64,000 bases of DNA from Amycolatopsis rifamycinica (GCF_000695625.1 NZ_JMQI01000050.1:1-64000), one strand, 5' to 3'; positions 34,477-43,109 are shown, counted from the stretch's first letter. Program-made: numbers and translations. Notes: generated from the letters alone by a model not told the origin.

Positions 34477-36441
34477 TCACGCACTCTTTTCGGGGGTCTG
34501 GGTGGCGGAGCCCCCGGTCCGGGGCGAAGCCCCGGTTGTCACAGCACTCTTTTCGGGGGTCTGGGTGGCGGAGCCCCCGGCCCGGGGCGAAGCCCCGGTT
34601 GTCACAGCACTCTTTTCGGGGGTCTGGGTGGCGGAGCCCCCGGCCCGGGGCGAAGCCCCGGTGGTCACACTGCTCTTTTCGGGCTCGAGTCCGGCGTTCA
34701 GTTCGCCCTGGTGGGTCGGTTCGGCTTGGTCGCGCTTGAAGGGCGTCGGCCGCCGCTTCGGGGGCTTGACCGGCGCGAACTTCTTCGTCGGCGCGTTCAG
34801 GTGGTCCGGGACGCTCACCCGGCCCGGTGGCGGCAGCGGCGACGCCGGCGGCCGCGGGGTGGCGAGTGCGGGCGGGAGCACCGGCCGGACCGGGGTGAAC
34901 CGGCGCGTCGGCTGTTCGGTGGTGGCGACGCGCTCGGCGACGCGGGCGACCAGCTCGTCCAGCCGGTCTTCGCGCTCGGCCGAGGCCGGCGGCGCCGCGG
35001 CGGCGGCGGCCGGGCGGCCGCGTCCGCGCAGGGCCGTGTGCAGGCCGTCCCACAGCGTTCCGTCGGACTTGTCGCGCGGGTCCGGGTCGACCAGCACGAC
35101 GCCGATGATCGGGATCTGCTGGTCGGCCAGCTGCCGCGCGACCGTGTGCAGCCACAGCGTGTTCGCGTGCCCGGCCTTCACGACCAGCACGGTCTCCTTG
35201 CCGAGATGCTCCAGGTCGGTCCACGCCGTGCCCGGCGAGACCGTGCCGACGCCGACGCGGCGCTCCTCCGGCGTCCCGGCCGGGTCGCCGGCTCCGACGA
35301 CCGGGACGTCGCTCTGGGTTTCCTGCGCCAGCTTGCGGACGTCCTCGCCCGGCAGGTCGTCGACGACGCTCGCGGCGCCCTCGGTGGCCAGCTCGCTCGC
35401 GATGTCCAGGCCGAGTGCGGCGGCGACCTTCGGCGCGCCGAGCTCCAGCAGCGACACCTCGCGCGGGTCCTGCTTGATCAGGCGGACCAGCGTCGTGGCG
35501 ACGCGCCGGCGTTCGGTGACCGCGCGCGAGCGCCGCCACAGCCGGGCGGGCCCGCGCGGCTTCGACGGCAGCTGCGCGATCACGGACGCGCCGAGGTGCG
35601 TCGAGATCTCGCGGCGCAGCACCGGCCGGTCGCGCGAGACCGCGCCGACGGCGACGAGCGCGAGCCCGAGGGCCAGGCCGAGCGCGAACCCGATGCCGGC
35701 GTTGGTCGCGGTGGTCTTGAGGAACGCCTTGGGCAGCACGCGGGCCGCGTCGACGATCTGGGTCCCCGCGGCGACCTGCGGGCTGCCGATGCCGGCCTGC
35801 TGGGCGCGCGAGGTGAAGTCGGTGATCTGCGCGGTGAGCGCCGCGCGGCGGCTGTAGAGGTTCTCGAGGGCGGGTTGGCTGGCCTGGCGGCCCTTGCCCT
35901 CCTCGGCGACGATCTGCTGCTCGACCTTGGCCAGCTCGTCCTGGGCGTTCTTGCGCTGGTCGAGGATGGCCTGCGACTGGGCGGCCGCGGCCGCCTGGCT
36001 GCGCTTGACGTGGTCGGCGATGAACGTCTCGGCCAGCGCCTGCGCCCGCGACACGGCCTCTTCGTTGCTCTTGGCCTTGACCGTGATCTGCAGGATGTTG
36101 TTCGTCAGCCCGAGGCCCGCGTAGTTCTTCATGAAGTCTTCGGGCGAATCGGTGCTGCCCAGCTTCTTCAGCGCCGCCTCGGCGACCTGGGTCGTCTGCA
36201 GGACGGCGACGTCGGTGCGCATCAGCGTGCCGCTGTCGGTCGGCGAGTCGTCCTGGTGGACCACGATGACCTTGGCGACCGCGGTCGGCGGCGCGGGCAG
36301 CGCGACGGCCAGTGCCGCGCCGGCGATGAGCCCGAGCAGCGCGGTGGCCAGCCAGATGCGCTTGCGGCGGCGGATGGCGACGAACAGGCGCTGCAGATCG
36401 ATCAGCGGGGCGGCCTGGGCCTGCGAGGAGGGAGTCGTCAC
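34477..36441 (-). CDS. Wzz/Wzc-like polysaccharide copolymerase with repeat-derived C-terminal tail
   Basis: Chain-length regulator-type membrane protein of 654 residues. It has TM1 (IWLATALLGLIAGAALAVAL), a periplasmic coiled-coil domain (residues about 60-235) and TM2 (NAGIGFALGLALGLALVAVG). A cytosolic Rossmann-like domain follows that resembles tyrosine autokinases but lacks a Walker A GxxxxGK(S/T) and tyrosine tail. The last roughly 180 residues are Pro-rich and end in three in-frame 21-residue repeats (PEKSAVTTGASPRAGGSATQT type). GTG start overlapping the first copolymerase gene's stop. Probably controls chain length together with its partner. Confidence 0.82.
   Translation of the reverse strand: MTTPSSQAQAAPLIDLQRLFVAIRRRKRIWLATALLGLIAGAALAVALPAPPTAVAKVIVVHQDDSPTDSGTLMRTDVAVLQTTQVAEAALKKLGSTDSPEDFMKNYAGLGLTNNILQITVKAKSNEEAVSRAQALAETFIADHVKRSQAAAAAQSQAILDQRKNAQDELAKVEQQIVAEEGKGRQASQPALENLYSRRAALTAQITDFTSRAQQAGIGSPQVAAGTQIVDAARVLPKAFLKTTATNAGIGFALGLALGLALVAVGAVSRDRPVLRREISTHLGASVIAQLPSKPRGPARLWRRSRAVTERRRVATTLVRLIKQDPREVSLLELGAPKVAAALGLDIASELATEGAASVVDDLPGEDVRKLAQETQSDVPVVGAGDPAGTPEERRVGVGTVSPGTAWTDLEHLGKETVLVVKAGHANTLWLHTVARQLADQQIPIIGVVLVDPDPRDKSDGTLWDGLHTALRGRGRPAAAAAAPPASAEREDRLDELVARVAERVATTEQPTRRFTPVRPVLPPALATPRPPASPLPPPGRVSVPDHLNAPTKKFAPVKPPKRRPTPFKRDQAEPTHQGELNAGLEPEKSSVTTGASPRAGGSATQTPEKSAVTTGASPRAGGSATQTPEKSAVTTGASPRTGGSATQTPEKSA
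34481..34684. repeat. 63-bp palindromic tandem repeat, three copies plus a partial fourth
   Basis: Copies start at 34481, 34544 and 34607; a partial fourth copy begins near 34670. Each contains the perfect hairpin CCGGGGC-GAA-GCCCCGG and a second inverted pair GGGGG...CCCCC, so each can fold. They are translated in frame as the C-terminal tail of the copolymerase. The unit looks like a dispersed intergenic palindromic element of high-GC actinobacteria that has been captured by the reading frame (inference). Confidence 0.9.
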
Positions 36442-37796
36442 GCCGAACCTGCCAGAGCTTTCTCGGGGGCTTCCGCCGCGGGTCCGGGGTCCTCCGGCGC
36501 AGGCGGCCGGACGGGGTGGGTGAGGACGGCGCCGACGATCTCCTGGCCGGCGTCGGCGGCGGCCTCGGCGAGCCGGACGAGCTGCCACGCGGTGCGCGTG
36601 CCGGCACCCAGCACGACCAGCACGCCGGAGCTCGCCGTTGCGTCCGGCACGGTCGGCCGGTCGGGCGAGAACTCGAAGACCCGCAGCGGCACGGAGAGCC
36701 GGTCGGCCAGTTCGGCGAGCTGCGCGGCGGCCAGGCGGCCGGTCTCGTCGTCCTCGGCCACCAGCAGCAGAACGTCGGCGGGACCGGTGGCCACCCGGGC
36801 CAGCACCCGGCGGTAGCGGATGTCGCGGTTGACCTCGTCGGCCGAGGTCGCGACCGGCGGCAGCACCCACGGCCGGTCGCCGCCGAGCAGGTGCCGCACC
36901 TTGCCGAGGAAGCCGGTGGCCGGGCGGCGGTCGCCTTCCGGGGTGGTGACGTCGACGCCGGCCAGGATCGGCGCGCCGAGCGCGGCGGCGATCTGCGGCT
37001 CGCCGCGGAGGCGCCGGTCGGTGCGGGCGGTGAACAGGTGGCCGATCAAGCCGGCGAGGAAGAACAGCACCGCACCCCCGGCGACGAACTGCGTCATCGT
37101 CGGGGCCGCCGGTGACGTCGGGCGCTGCGACGGCCCGAGCACGACGGTGTTGCCGACGCCGGTCGCGAGATCGGCTTCGTTCAGGTCGTTGATCGCCTGC
37201 TCCAGCGACGACTTCAGGCCTTCGAGCTGGGTGCGGACCTGCACGCTCTCCACGGTCAGGTCGCCGCCGACGTTCTTGGCGAGGTCGCTGATCTTCTCCG
37301 TGGTGAGCTTGACCTGCTGGCGCAGCGACTCGCGCTGTTCCTGGGCCAGCTGCACCGAAGCGTCGGCGGAGTTGCTCGCCAGCTGCCCGGCGAACTTGAC
37401 GTACTGCTGGGCGACCTGGTCGGCGAGCTGCTGGGCGTGTTCGGCGGTGTCGGCGGAGACGGTGATCGTCACGACGTTGCTCTGCGCCACCGACGTGCTG
37501 ACCTGGTCCTTCAGGTCGGCGCCGCTGGGGTGCCACGGCAGCATGGCCGCGGCGCGGTCGAGGACGACCGAAGCCTTCGCGATGTCGGCCTGGGTGAGCA
37601 GCTCGTCGGCCTGGCGCGGGCCCTGGAGCAGCACGCTGGCCGTCGTCTTGTAGCCGGGCGAGAACAGGACCGACGCTCCGGCGCCGATCAGCGCGCCCAG
37701 CACGGCGATGGCGGCCAGCAGCCGCCAACGCCGTCGCAGGACCTGCCCGACCAGGGCCAGGCGCACCGTGTCTTCAGTCAACGGCGGGATCTCCAT
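36438..37796 (-). CDS. Wzz-like polysaccharide copolymerase
   Basis: First gene of the main - strand block, 452 residues. It has TM1 (LLAAIAVLGALIGAGASVLF), a long periplasmic helical region (ADELLTQADIAKASVVLDRA to LNEADL) and TM2 (FVAGGAVLFFLAGLIGHLFT). The cytosolic Rossmann-like domain has DVLLLVAEDDETGRLAAAQL where a P-loop would be, without GK(S/T), and is probably catalytically dead. A 110-base gap upstream should hold the promoter of the block. It pairs with the second copolymerase, as in split Wzc-type systems. Confidence 0.85.
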   Translation of the reverse strand: MEIPPLTEDTVRLALVGQVLRRRWRLLAAIAVLGALIGAGASVLFSPGYKTTASVLLQGPRQADELLTQADIAKASVVLDRAAAMLPWHPSGADLKDQVSTSVAQSNVVTITVSADTAEHAQQLADQVAQQYVKFAGQLASNSADASVQLAQEQRESLRQQVKLTTEKISDLAKNVGGDLTVESVQVRTQLEGLKSSLEQAINDLNEADLATGVGNTVVLGPSQRPTSPAAPTMTQFVAGGAVLFFLAGLIGHLFTARTDRRLRGEPQIAAALGAPILAGVDVTTPEGDRRPATGFLGKVRHLLGGDRPWVLPPVATSADEVNRDIRYRRVLARVATGPADVLLLVAEDDETGRLAAAQLAELADRLSVPLRVFEFSPDRPTVPDATASSGVLVVLGAGTRTAWQLVRLAEAAADAGQEIVGAVLTHPVRPPAPEDPGPAAEAPEKALAGSA

Positions 37797-37906
37797 TCCT
37801 GAGACGGGTACGCCGAACGGATCCAGTTGATCGGCCGGTTACCCCAACCGTCGTCGGACCGGAGGCATTGGTTACACGTCCGGGTGACTTCTTGACCGAA
37901 TGGCGA

Positions 37907-39088
37907 TCAAGACTTCACGGCGTGCTCATACGCGGCGAGCAGGTTCTTCGCGGAGTTCTCCCAGGAAAGGGGCCCCGCCACCCTGGCCTGGCCGAGCTTG
38001 CCCATGCGAACCCGTTCCTCCGGGTCGTCGAGCAGCTGGGCGACGAGCTTCGCGAACGCCGACTCGTCGTTCGCCGGGGCGTAGACCGCCGCGTCACCGG
38101 CGGACACCCGCGCTTCCCGCAGCTCGAACGAGACGATCGGCTTGCTCATCGCCATGTACTCCATGACCTTGTTCATCGTGGAGACGTCGTTGAGCGGGTT
38201 CAGCGGGTCCGGCGACAGGCAGACGTCGGCGGTGGACAGGTAGCGGACCAGGTCCTCGTCGGAGATCCGGCCGGTGAACTCGACCTGGTTGGCCAGCCCG
38301 AGCTTCGCCGACAGCGCGACCATGTCGTCGAACGCGTCGCCCGAGCCGACGAACACCGCGTGCCAGTCGGTGCGGCCGATCTCGTCCCGCAGCTTCGCGA
38401 GCGCGCGCAGGGCGTAGTCGACGCCGTCCTGCGGGCCCATCACGCCGAGGTAGGCCAGCAGGTGCGGCTTGCCCTTCTTCAGCTCGGGCTCCGCGGGAAC
38501 CTCGTGGAACCGCTCGACGACCGGCGCGCTGCGCACGACGAAGACGTCTTCGGGCTTCTTGCCGCCGCGGATCCGGGCGACCTGCTGGTAGCTCTCGTTC
38601 GTCGAGATGACGACGTCGGCGGCGCGGTAGGTGGCGCGTTCGAGCGCGCACACCCCGCGGTAGAGCAGGTCCTGCCCGCGGTCGAACCGCGAGAGGTACA
38701 GCTCGGGGCACAGGTCGTGCTGGTCGAAGACGAACTTCGCGCCCTGGCGCTTGAGCACCTTCGCGACCAGGTACAGCAGGTCCGGCGGGTTGCAGGCGTG
38801 CACGACGTCGACCGGCCCGACCTTGCGGGCCAGCCGCAGCGTGTGCCACAGCGCGGTGCCGTACTCCTGCAGGTAGCCCGCCGGGCCGCCGGTCGCCGCC
38901 TTCAGCGGGTAGCGGTGGATGTGGACGCCGTCGACGACGGCTTCGGCCTCGGTGTCGCGTTTCGTGCCCTGCGGGCAGATCACGTGGACTTCCCACCCGG
39001 CGTCGCGCAGGGTCGTGGACTCCTGCCAGACGCGCCGGTCGAAGGGAACGGAGAGGTTTTCGACGAGGATGAGCGCTTTACCAAGCAA
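37907..39088 (-). CDS. Glycosyltransferase family 4 (WbuB-like)
   Basis: GT-B retaining glycosyltransferase of about 393 residues. It begins LGKALILVENLSVPFDRRVW, a typical start for GT4 enzymes of capsule clusters, with the donor-site region DVCLSPDPLNPLNDVSTMNK and MEYMAMSKPIVSFEL. Two TTG starts are possible (39109 and 39088); the later one fits the usual N-terminus and overlaps the dehydrogenase stop by 11 bases. Transcribed with the dehydrogenase in front of it. Donor unknown; a uronic acid donor from the neighbour is plausible. Confidence 0.88.
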   Translation of the reverse strand: MLGKALILVENLSVPFDRRVWQESTTLRDAGWEVHVICPQGTKRDTEAEAVVDGVHIHRYPLKAATGGPAGYLQEYGTALWHTLRLARKVGPVDVVHACNPPDLLYLVAKVLKRQGAKFVFDQHDLCPELYLSRFDRGQDLLYRGVCALERATYRAADVVISTNESYQQVARIRGGKKPEDVFVVRSAPVVERFHEVPAEPELKKGKPHLLAYLGVMGPQDGVDYALRALAKLRDEIGRTDWHAVFVGSGDAFDDMVALSAKLGLANQVEFTGRISDEDLVRYLSTADVCLSPDPLNPLNDVSTMNKVMEYMAMSKPIVSFELREARVSAGDAAVYAPANDESAFAKLVAQLLDDPEERVRMGKLGQARVAGPLSWENSAKNLLAAYEHAVKS

Positions 39089-40388
39089 GGCCGGCGTATC
39101 CCTCTTCAAGGCGACGCTCGGCGGCGTCGGGCAGGCGGACGAGGTCGACGATCTCCCGGCCGTGCGGCAGGGCCGCCAGGACGTCCGGGTCTTTGGTGCC
39201 CACGAGCAGGACGTCGGCGTGGTTCACCACTTCTTCGACGGTCCCGGCGAGCAGCTGGCCGAGGTGCGGCAGCCGGCCCTCGATGTACTCGCGGTTGGCG
39301 CCCATCAGCCGCGAAAGGCTGACGTTGGCGTCGTAGATCTTCAGGTCGTAGCCCTTGCCGAGCAGCTTCTCGGCCAGCTCGACCAGCGGCGACTCGCGCA
39401 GGTCGTCGGTGCCCGGCTTGAACGACAGCCCGAACAGCCCGACCTTCCGCTTGCCGGTGCGCGCCACCAGGTCGAACGCGCGCTGCAGGTGGTCGTCGTT
39501 CGACGCGAGCACGTGCGACAGGATCGGCACGCTGACGTCGGCGCGGTGCGCGGCGTAGACGAGCCCGCGCAGGTCCTTCGGCAGGCACGAGCCGCCGAAG
39601 GCGAACCCGGGCTTGAGGTAGGCGGGGCTGATGTTGAGCTTGGTGTCGGCGAGGAAGACGTCGATCACCTGGTGCGAGTCGAGGCCCAGTGCCCGGCAGA
39701 TGGCGCCGAGCTCGTTGGCGAAGCCGATCTTCAAGCCGTGGAAGGAGTTGTCGGCGTACTTCGTCATTTCCGCGACCGGGATCGGCACGCGGAACACCGG
39801 GCCGGGCAGCCCCTCGTACAGCCCGGCGACGGCGTCCCCGCTCGCGGTGTCGATCTCGCCGATCACCGTCTTCGGCGGGTCGAAGAAGTCGCGGACGCTG
39901 GTGCCCTCGCGCAGGAACTCCGGGTTCACCGCGACGCCGAAATCGACGCCGGCCGTGCGGCCCGAGGCTTTCTCCAGGATCGGGACCAGCAGGTCCAGGC
40001 AGGTGCCCGGCAGCATCGTGCTGCGGAAGACGACGGTGTGCCGCTCGCTCTTCAGCGCGAGCGCTTCCCCGATTTCCTCGGCGACGCGCTCGAGGTAGAC
40101 GGTGGAAAGGCTGCCGTTCGGCGCCGACGGCGTCCCGACGCAGACCAGCGAAATCTCGCTGTCGGCGACGGCTTCGGCGACGTCGGTCGTGGCTCTCAGC
40201 GCGCCGCTCGCGACGACCTCGGCGGTCAGCTCGCCGATCCGCTCCTCGACCACGGGGGCGTTGCCCTGCGTGATGAGGTCGATCTTCACCGGGTTGACGT
40301 CCACGCCGACCACCCGGTGCCCCTGCCCCGCCAGGCACGCGGCGGAGACACAACCGACGTAACCGAGCCCGAAGACACTGATCTTCAC
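39078..40388 (-). CDS. Nucleotide-sugar 6-dehydrogenase, GDP-mannose dehydrogenase-like
   Basis: NAD-dependent oxidation of a nucleotide hexose to the uronic acid, 436 residues, matching AlgD length. N-terminal Rossmann motif GLGYVGCVSAACLAGQGHRV, the VCVGTPSAPNGSL segment, the substrate-binding EFLREGTSV, and the catalytic Cys in FGGSCLPKDLRGL. The CLPKD form with AlgD-like size favours GDP-mannose over UDP-glucose, but this is a motif judgement. GTG start with GGAGG ten bases upstream. It provides the acidic sugar donor of the locus. Confidence 0.88.
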   Translation of the reverse strand: MKISVFGLGYVGCVSAACLAGQGHRVVGVDVNPVKIDLITQGNAPVVEERIGELTAEVVASGALRATTDVAEAVADSEISLVCVGTPSAPNGSLSTVYLERVAEEIGEALALKSERHTVVFRSTMLPGTCLDLLVPILEKASGRTAGVDFGVAVNPEFLREGTSVRDFFDPPKTVIGEIDTASGDAVAGLYEGLPGPVFRVPIPVAEMTKYADNSFHGLKIGFANELGAICRALGLDSHQVIDVFLADTKLNISPAYLKPGFAFGGSCLPKDLRGLVYAAHRADVSVPILSHVLASNDDHLQRAFDLVARTGKRKVGLFGLSFKPGTDDLRESPLVELAEKLLGKGYDLKIYDANVSLSRLMGANREYIEGRLPHLGQLLAGTVEEVVNHADVLLVGTKDPDVLAALPHGREIVDLVRLPDAAERRLEEGYAGLAW

Positions 40389-40530
40389 GCCACAACCTCC
40401 GCTATTCCGCGCGACCCTCAAGTTGGTCGGCGGGCGCCCCTGGATCGTTACCGCGGGCGTGGCGAACGGGGGACAGCGTGAGACTGCGGTGAGACGCAAG
40501 GGATTCCGGTGCGAATCACGTTTCGATTCG

Positions 40531-40565
40531 GCGGCGGACCGTGGCCGGGAACCACGATCCGCCGC
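40531..40565. terminator. Terminator after the chitosanase gene
   Basis: A 14-bp stem GCGGCGGACCGTGG pairing with CCACGATCCGCCGC (one G-T-type mismatch) and a 7-base loop, 18 bases past the chitosanase stop. It separates that gene from the dehydrogenase. Confidence 0.75.
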
Positions 40566-40582
40566 CGGCTCGTGAATAGGTG

Positions 40583-41278
40583 TCAGTTGTTGTTCACGAA
40601 AGTGGTGGCGAGGCTTTGGCCCTTGCTCACCGCGTTCGCGTGGTTCTCGATCGGCGAGACGGCCGAGTTCTTGAAGCAGATGTACGTGACGCCGGAGTCG
40701 GTGCCGCCGTTGGACGGGTCGGGGTTGATGCCGAGGTCCTTCGCCGTCGCGTAGGAGGCTTCGCCGATGATCTGCGACGGGCCGGTGTCGCCGATGACCG
40801 CGTACTCGACCTTGCCGTTGTAGATCACCGCGCAGGAGCCGCCGCCCTTGAGGCCGGAGGAGGAGTACTTCCAGATGCTGCTGGAGCTCGGCACGACGAT
40901 GTAGGGCAGCTTCGCGGCGTTGAGCGGCTTGCCGTCGGACTGGTGGAACGCCGTGTCGGCCTGGAAGCAGCAGTCGGTGTCTTCGTTGCACTCGGTGGTG
41001 CGCTGGCCGTCGCAGTCGATGTCCATGTCGGCCTTCCAGAAGACCGCGCCGTTGGCGTCGCAGACCGCGACCGTCTTGCCGGAAACGTCTTCGTCGGTCT
41101 TGTACTTGCCGTTCGAGATCTGGTTGCAGCCGGCGGTTTTGGCGAGCAGCTGGGCTGCCGTGGGGGCGGCTTCCGCGGCGGCCGGGGCCGCGGCCGGGGC
41201 GGGCGACGCCGACGCGAGGGCCGACGGCAGCAAGGCCGCCGCCAGCGCGAGCGTCGCGAGCAGGATCAGTTTCCGCAT
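40583..41278 (-). CDS. Secreted GH75-type chitosanase
   Basis: Predicted extracellular endo-chitosanase, 231 residues. A signal peptide (MRKLILLATLALAAALLPSA) and an Ala/Pro linker precede the GH75 domain. Landmarks are GCNQISNGKYKTDED, the catalytic Asp in KADMDIDCDG, DTDCCFQADTAFH, and the catalytic Glu region VIGDTGPSQIIGEASYATAK. Four Cys suggest disulphides. It is a single gene with its own operator-like palindrome and terminator. It need not belong to the glycan locus, but could trim a deacetylated polymer produced with the PIG-L and NodB-type enzymes. Confidence 0.88.
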   Translation of the reverse strand: MRKLILLATLALAAALLPSALASASPAPAAAPAAAEAAPTAAQLLAKTAGCNQISNGKYKTDEDVSGKTVAVCDANGAVFWKADMDIDCDGQRTTECNEDTDCCFQADTAFHQSDGKPLNAAKLPYIVVPSSSSIWKYSSSGLKGGGSCAVIYNGKVEYAVIGDTGPSQIIGEASYATAKDLGINPDPSNGGTDSGVTYICFKNSAVSPIENHANAVSKGQSLATTFVNNN

Positions 41279-41295
41279 TCCTGGTGCTCCCTTTA

Positions 41296-41314
41296 GTTAG
41301 GAAACTTTCCTTAC
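41296..41314. promoter_or_regulatory. Palindromic operator candidate before the chitosanase
   Basis: GTTAGGAAACTTTCCTTAC, a 19-bp palindrome with one mismatched pair, 18 bases upstream of the start codon. It resembles AGGAAA-N-TTTCCT repressor sites that I associate with actinomycete chitosanase genes (ROK-type CsnR control). The remainder of the 250-base interval to 41530 holds no recognised feature. Confidence 0.6.
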
Positions 41315-41530
41315 GGCGGCGGGGCACCAGGATGCACCCCGGAACCGTGCTCACTCAAGCCCCGCAGGTGCGGGAATTTCCCATCACGTGGCCGAACTTG
41401 ACGAAAACGCTGCTCATCGGTCCAGGTGCGCGGAGGCCGGTGTCCCGTTGGCCGGGACGCCCCAGCCGCCATCCACCCAGAGTCATGAGTGTCGAGGCGG
41501 GTCGGAAGCGGCCTTACCCCTCACGAGGGT

Positions 41531-42190
41531 TCAGCGGGCGGGGCGGCGGAAGAGGCGGTTCGTCCAGCGCGGGGTCCGCCGCCGGGAGCCGGCGAGCACC
41601 GCGTCGAGCCAGTCGCCGTCGAGGTCGTGCGGGAGCTCGGTGCGCGCCTGCAGCCAGCCGTCGCGGCGGACCTCCCCGCCGTCGCTGGAGTAAACCCGGG
41701 TGGCACCCGCCTGCCGCAGCCGCGCGAGCACGCGCCGGTCGTAGGCGCCGAACGGCAGCGAGTACCGCCGCACCGGCCGGCCGCAGAGGTCGCCGAGCAG
41801 CTTCGGCGCGTCCCGCAGTTCGCGGTCGGCGTGCCGGTCGTCGAGCCGCCGCCAGTCACGCGGTTCCCAGCCGTGCGAACCGATCTCCATCCCGGCCCGC
41901 GCGAGCTCGCACAGCCCGTCGCGGTCGAGGTAGCCGCGCTGCCCGAGCCGGCCGGCGAGCGGGAAGAACTCCGCCGTCAGCCCGCGGTCGACCAGCCGCG
42001 GCAGGACGATTTCGACGTCGGAGTCGTTGCCGTCGTCGAAGGTCAGGTGGACGTCTTCGCGCTCGGCGGCGACGTCGAGGACGCGTTCGAACTGCTCGAC
42101 GGTCAGCCAGCGCTCGTCCTCCCCCGGATCGAGCGGGCGCGCCGGCCGGCCGACTCCGTGCACGGCGAGGATCACCGTCACCACTCCCAC
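41531..42190 (-). CDS. Polysaccharide deacetylase (NodB-type)
   Basis: Predicted metal-dependent carbohydrate deacetylase of 219 residues. It has the NodB motif 1 LTFDDGNDSD (catalytic Asp and metal Asp), motif 2 in EIGSHGWEPRDWRRL (metal His, with a diverged second His), and motif 3 SLPFGAYDRR. No signal peptide is evident, so it is probably cytosolic or non-classically exported. GTG start; other in-frame GTGs just downstream are possible. It may act on the locus glycan or on a separate chitin-like substrate. Confidence 0.83.
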   Translation of the reverse strand: MGVVTVILAVHGVGRPARPLDPGEDERWLTVEQFERVLDVAAEREDVHLTFDDGNDSDVEIVLPRLVDRGLTAEFFPLAGRLGQRGYLDRDGLCELARAGMEIGSHGWEPRDWRRLDDRHADRELRDAPKLLGDLCGRPVRRYSLPFGAYDRRVLARLRQAGATRVYSSDGGEVRRDGWLQARTELPHDLDGDWLDAVLAGSRRRTPRWTNRLFRRPAR

Positions 42191-42272
42191 CGCCTGCCAC
42201 CGTGAGTAGTCGATTTGTTACTTCGATTAATCGCGCTGGCAAACGGGTGAGTTACACGTTTTCGGGAGTTGA

Positions 42273-43109
42273 TCAGCCTTTGCGGATTTCCAGCGTGCAG
42301 CACTTCGGGCCGCCGCCGGCTTTCCGCAGCTCGGAGATGTCGACGTAGACCGGTTCGTACCCCTGTGCGGCCAGAAGTTCACCCAGCCGGGTGGCTTCGA
42401 CCGGAAGGACCACGTTGCGGCCGTCGGACACGCCGTTGAGGCCGAAGCACTCGGCGTCTTCCCTGGTCGCGAGGACGGCGTCCGGGAACACCCGCTCCAG
42501 GACGCGGCGCGAGCCGGCCGAGAAGGCCTCCGGGTAGTAGACGATCTGCGCGCGGGTCGTGTCCGTCGCTTCGGCGAGCACGAACAAGGCGGTGTCGAGG
42601 TGGTAGTAGCGCGGGTCGACCAGCTGCAGCGAGACGACCGGGACGCCGAGGACCTCCTGCGCCTCGGCGTGCGCGGCCGGGTCGGTGCGGAAGCCGGTGC
42701 CGGCGAGCAGCAGGGAGCCGGTCCAGGCGAAGTCGCCTTCGGCTTCGTTGATCTTCTCCGGCATGGTGATGTCGCGGTAGCCGTGCTCGACGAACCAGCG
42801 GCGGAAGTGCTCGGCCTCCGCGGTGCGCTGCGGCGCGCGGAACCGCGAGCCGAGCACGCGGCCGTCGACGACGGTGCCGGAGTTGGCGGCGAAGACCATG
42901 TCGGGCAGGCCGGGCTGGGGCTCGATCTCCTCGACGGTGTGGCCGAGGCGGCGGTAGGTGTCGCGCAGCTCGGTCCACTGCGCGACGGCGACGTCCGCGC
43001 TGACCGGCTGGGTCGGGTCCATCCAGGGGTTGATCACGTAGTCCACCGCGAAGTAGCGCGGAGGGCACATCAGGTATCGACGGGTGGTCGGTACGCGCAT
43101 CGCCTGCAT
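42273..43109 (-). CDS. ddaH: Dimethylarginine dimethylaminohydrolase/arginine deiminase-like hydrolase
   Basis: Pentein-fold guanidino hydrolase of 278 residues. It begins MQAMRVPTTRRYLMCPPRYF; substrate-binding PDMVFAANSG, the catalytic His in PRYYHLDTALFVL, and the nucleophile Cys near the end in GGPKCCTLEI are visible. Divergent from an Lrp-type regulator, an arrangement often seen for arginine or ornithine catabolism genes in actinobacteria. An ATG at 43100 is an alternative start. The true substrate (arginine, dimethylarginine or other) is unresolved. Confidence 0.85.
   Translation of the reverse strand: MQAMRVPTTRRYLMCPPRYFAVDYVINPWMDPTQPVSADVAVAQWTELRDTYRRLGHTVEEIEPQPGLPDMVFAANSGTVVDGRVLGSRFRAPQRTAEAEHFRRWFVEHGYRDITMPEKINEAEGDFAWTGSLLLAGTGFRTDPAAHAEAQEVLGVPVVSLQLVDPRYYHLDTALFVLAEATDTTRAQIVYYPEAFSAGSRRVLERVFPDAVLATREDAECFGLNGVSDGRNVVLPVEATRLGELLAAQGYEPVYVDISELRKAGGGPKCCTLEIRKG

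Noticed and set aside
34481..34684. A CRISPR array
   Set aside because: The repeats are contiguous 63-bp units without spacers and are translated in frame; no cas genes are present.
32581..36816. Long + strand open frame opposite asnB and the copolymerases
   Set aside because: No domain features, and the opposing genes have intact motifs and overlapping starts.
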